The position numbers and the translations under genes were made by a program. Positions 23,616 to 25,011 of a DNA stretch of 25,011 bases are shown one piece after another. Under the pieces are notes generated by a model. That model did no database searches. It saw only the letters and a program-made list of their open reading frames with translations, and had not been told where the DNA came from. The number at the start of each line of letters is the position of its first letter. Positions within the stretch are counted from its first letter, which is position 1. Source of the DNA: Veillonella sp. (lineage in GTDB: Bacteria > Bacillota > Negativicutes > Veillonellales > Veillonellaceae); the NCBI RefSeq assembly GCF_019414865.1, contig NZ_DXLG01000007.1, positions 1 to 25,011 on the forward strand, read 5' to 3'.

Positions 23616-24914
23616 ATGGGTACTGCGGAACAAACCTTAATCGTCCTTGCAGTCATGGCTGTTTTATTCGTTACGGAAATTATTCCTTTAGCTATTACTT
23701 CTCTAGGCGGCGCAATTACTTTAGGTCTTATGGGTATTATTACTCCTAAGGTTGTATTCTCTGGTTTATCTGATAGTACAGTTGTGTTGTTCGCTGGTAT
23801 GTTCGTTGTTGGTGCTGCATTGTTCTACACTGGTTTAGCTCAAAAAATTGGGGAAACAGTAGTATCTCATGCAGGTACTAGCGAAAATGGCTTAATGCTT
23901 GCTATCATGGTTGTTACAGCTACGATGTCCGCATTCTTGTCCAACACTGGTACAACTGCTGCTTTACTTCCTGTAGTTGTTGGTATCTGTGCTGTTGCGA
24001 AGATTCCTGCATCTCGCCAATTGATGCCTTTAGCATTTGCTGCAGGTATCGGTGGTATCATTACAATGGTTGGTACACCTCCAAACATTATTGTAAGTGG
24101 TACATTAACTAAATTTGGTGAACAACCATTTGGTTTCTTCGAATTCGCTTGGATCGGTATTCCTTTGACTGTTGCTACTATCATTTTCATGATGCTTATT
24201 GGTAAACACTTGCTACCTAAACATGAAATTTCTGATGCTGGTGACGTTGAACAAGAAGTAGCTGCTGAAGATATTTCTAATGATCCTAAGAAACAATTAT
24301 TCTCTGGCCTTATTCTTTTAGGCGTAATCATCGCTATGATTTTAGGTGACTTCCTAAAAGGCTATGGTATTAACTTACCATTGAGCATGGTTGCAGTTAT
24401 TGGCGCAATGCTTTGCGTATTAACTGGTTGCTTGAACGAAAAACAAGCTTACACATCCATTGACTGGGTAACAATCTTCTTATTCGCTGGTATGATGCCA
24501 GTAGCAACTGCACTTGACCAATCTGGTGCAGGTAAAATGATTGCAAATGCAGTTATTGGCGTTATGGGTTCTGACCCTAGCCCTTACTTTGCAACAGCTG
24601 TATTGTTCATCTTGTCTTGTGTTATGACTCAATTCATGTCTAACACAGCATCTTGTGCATTATTGGCTCCTATCGGTATCTCCATTGCTCAAGGTATGGG
24701 CGCTGACCCTCATGCTGTATTGATGGCTATCGGCGTTGCTGCATCTTGTGCATTCGGTACACCTGTAGGTACACCTCCAAATACATTAGTACTTGGCCCT
24801 GGTCAATACAAATTTACAGACTATGTAAAAGCCGGCGTTCCATTGATTTTAGTTTGCTTCGTAGTAAGCTTAATTATCATTCCAATGGTATGGCCATTCT
24901 TCCCTGGTAAATAA
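23616..24914 (+). CDS. SLC13/DASS family dicarboxylate-type anion transporter
   Basis: The 432-residue protein is a polytopic inner-membrane carrier of the divalent anion:Na+ symporter family (VcINDY relatives). The two inverted halves each carry the signature SNT (109-111 in LSNTGTTAALLP; 342-344 in MSNTASCALLAP), which binds substrate carboxylate and Na+, and each a GTPPN loop (153-157 and 385-389). A hydrophilic loop at about 200-228 separates the halves. The ATG lies behind GGGAG (23601-23605); earlier ATGs at 23606, 23609 and 23612 are out of frame. Beside the succinate pathway, a C4-dicarboxylate substrate is an attractive inference, but sulfate or citrate transport is not excluded. Confidence 0.88.
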   Translation: MGTAEQTLIVLAVMAVLFVTEIIPLAITSLGGAITLGLMGIITPKVVFSGLSDSTVVLFAGMFVVGAALFYTGLAQKIGETVVSHAGTSENGLMLAIMVVTATMSAFLSNTGTTAALLPVVVGICAVAKIPASRQLMPLAFAAGIGGIITMVGTPPNIIVSGTLTKFGEQPFGFFEFAWIGIPLTVATIIFMMLIGKHLLPKHEISDAGDVEQEVAAEDISNDPKKQLFSGLILLGVIIAMILGDFLKGYGINLPLSMVAVIGAMLCVLTGCLNEKQAYTSIDWVTIFLFAGMMPVATALDQSGAGKMIANAVIGVMGSDPSPYFATAVLFILSCVMTQFMSNTASCALLAPIGISIAQGMGADPHAVLMAIGVAASCAFGTPVGTPPNTLVLGPGQYKFTDYVKAGVPLILVCFVVSLIIIPMVWPFFPGK

Positions 24915-24946
24915 TAGGGGATAGGTTACTCTACTATAAAGCACAT

Positions 24947-24981
24947 ACGAGGTCGAATCGTAAGATTCGGCCTCGTTTTTT
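24947..24981 (+). terminator. Intrinsic terminator after the SLC13 transporter
   Basis: ACGAGG (24947-24952) and CGAATC (24954-24959) pair with GATTCG (24964-24969) and CCTCGT (24971-24976), with a T-G wobble between, closing a GTAA (GNRA) tetraloop. Six T's follow (24976-24981). This is a near-ideal rho-independent terminator. Confidence 0.95.
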
Positions 24982-24982
24982 A

Positions 24983-25011
24983 CTGTCTCTTATACACATC
25001 TCCGAGCCCAC
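24983..25011. other. Untrimmed Nextera/Tn5 adapter at contig end (not genomic)
   Basis: CTGTCTCTTATACACATCT (24983-25001) is the 19-bp Tn5 mosaic end used in tagmentation libraries. CCGAGCCCAC (25002-25011) is the adjoining Nextera adapter sequence. The match runs to the last base. This is library sequence left on the assembly, not a transposon in the organism. Confidence 0.96.

Noticed and set aside
24983..25001. Tn5-like transposon end
   Set aside because: The 19-bp mosaic end continues into Nextera adapter sequence to the last base, so it is a library artefact, not a mobile element.

Overview
The window reads as a chromosomal contig end from a Veillonella-type member of the Negativicutes. 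The base composition is low-GC. The gene set is that of a diderm anaerobe: an O-antigen-ligase-family protein sits beside a Firmicutes-style tig-clpP-clpX-lon-engB order. The diagnostic block is a complete five-gene Na+-pumping methylmalonyl-CoA decarboxylase (mmdA-D-E-C-B), the arrangement described for Veillonella parvula. This identification rests on recognising gene families and order, not on a database search. All 21 genes lie on the + strand. I see no mobile element, CRISPR array, tRNA or rRNA.

Region 1 (1-13551) is housekeeping. tig, clpP and clpX (folding and ATP-dependent proteolysis) are followed by a hairpin terminator. Then lon, engB, a long-chain polyprenyl diphosphate synthase and tatC form a tightly packed run (TAATG and ATGA overlaps). 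valS, folC and a polytopic O-antigen-ligase-family protein follow closely. This block ends in a long imperfect hairpin with a T-run.

Region 2 (13552-14070) is the largest non-coding stretch. It holds an extended -10 promoter followed about 100 nt later by the terminator hairpin, which could make a small RNA. Next comes an AT-rich segment with two similar 26-bp elements spaced exactly 40 bp apart, then a strong promoter (TTGACA-N17-TACGAT) for the next operon.

Region 3 (14071-23127) encodes succinate-to-propionate fermentation. A CoA-transferase converts succinate to succinyl-CoA using propionyl-CoA. A split B12-dependent mutase (large and small subunits, with the G-protein chaperone MeaB) gives (R)-methylmalonyl-CoA, the epimerase gives the (S) form, and the Mmd complex decarboxylates it to propionyl-CoA while exporting Na+. 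Propionyl-CoA returns to the first step. The pathway appears to be two transcription units, with a second good promoter (TTGAAC-N17-TAAAAT) before mmdA. The intercistronic gaps of the mmd genes carry several hairpins, one of which covers the mmdD ribosome binding site.

Region 4 (23128-25011) has two hairpins, an unrecognised 85-residue two-helix membrane protein, an SLC13/DASS-type anion transporter and a near-perfect intrinsic terminator. The last 29 bases (24983-25011) are not genomic: they match the Tn5 mosaic end plus Nextera adapter, so the contig ends in untrimmed library sequence.

I found no clearly new defence or mobile system. The best candidates for something undescribed are the putative small RNA, the 40-bp-phased repeats, the structured mmd gaps and the small membrane protein.
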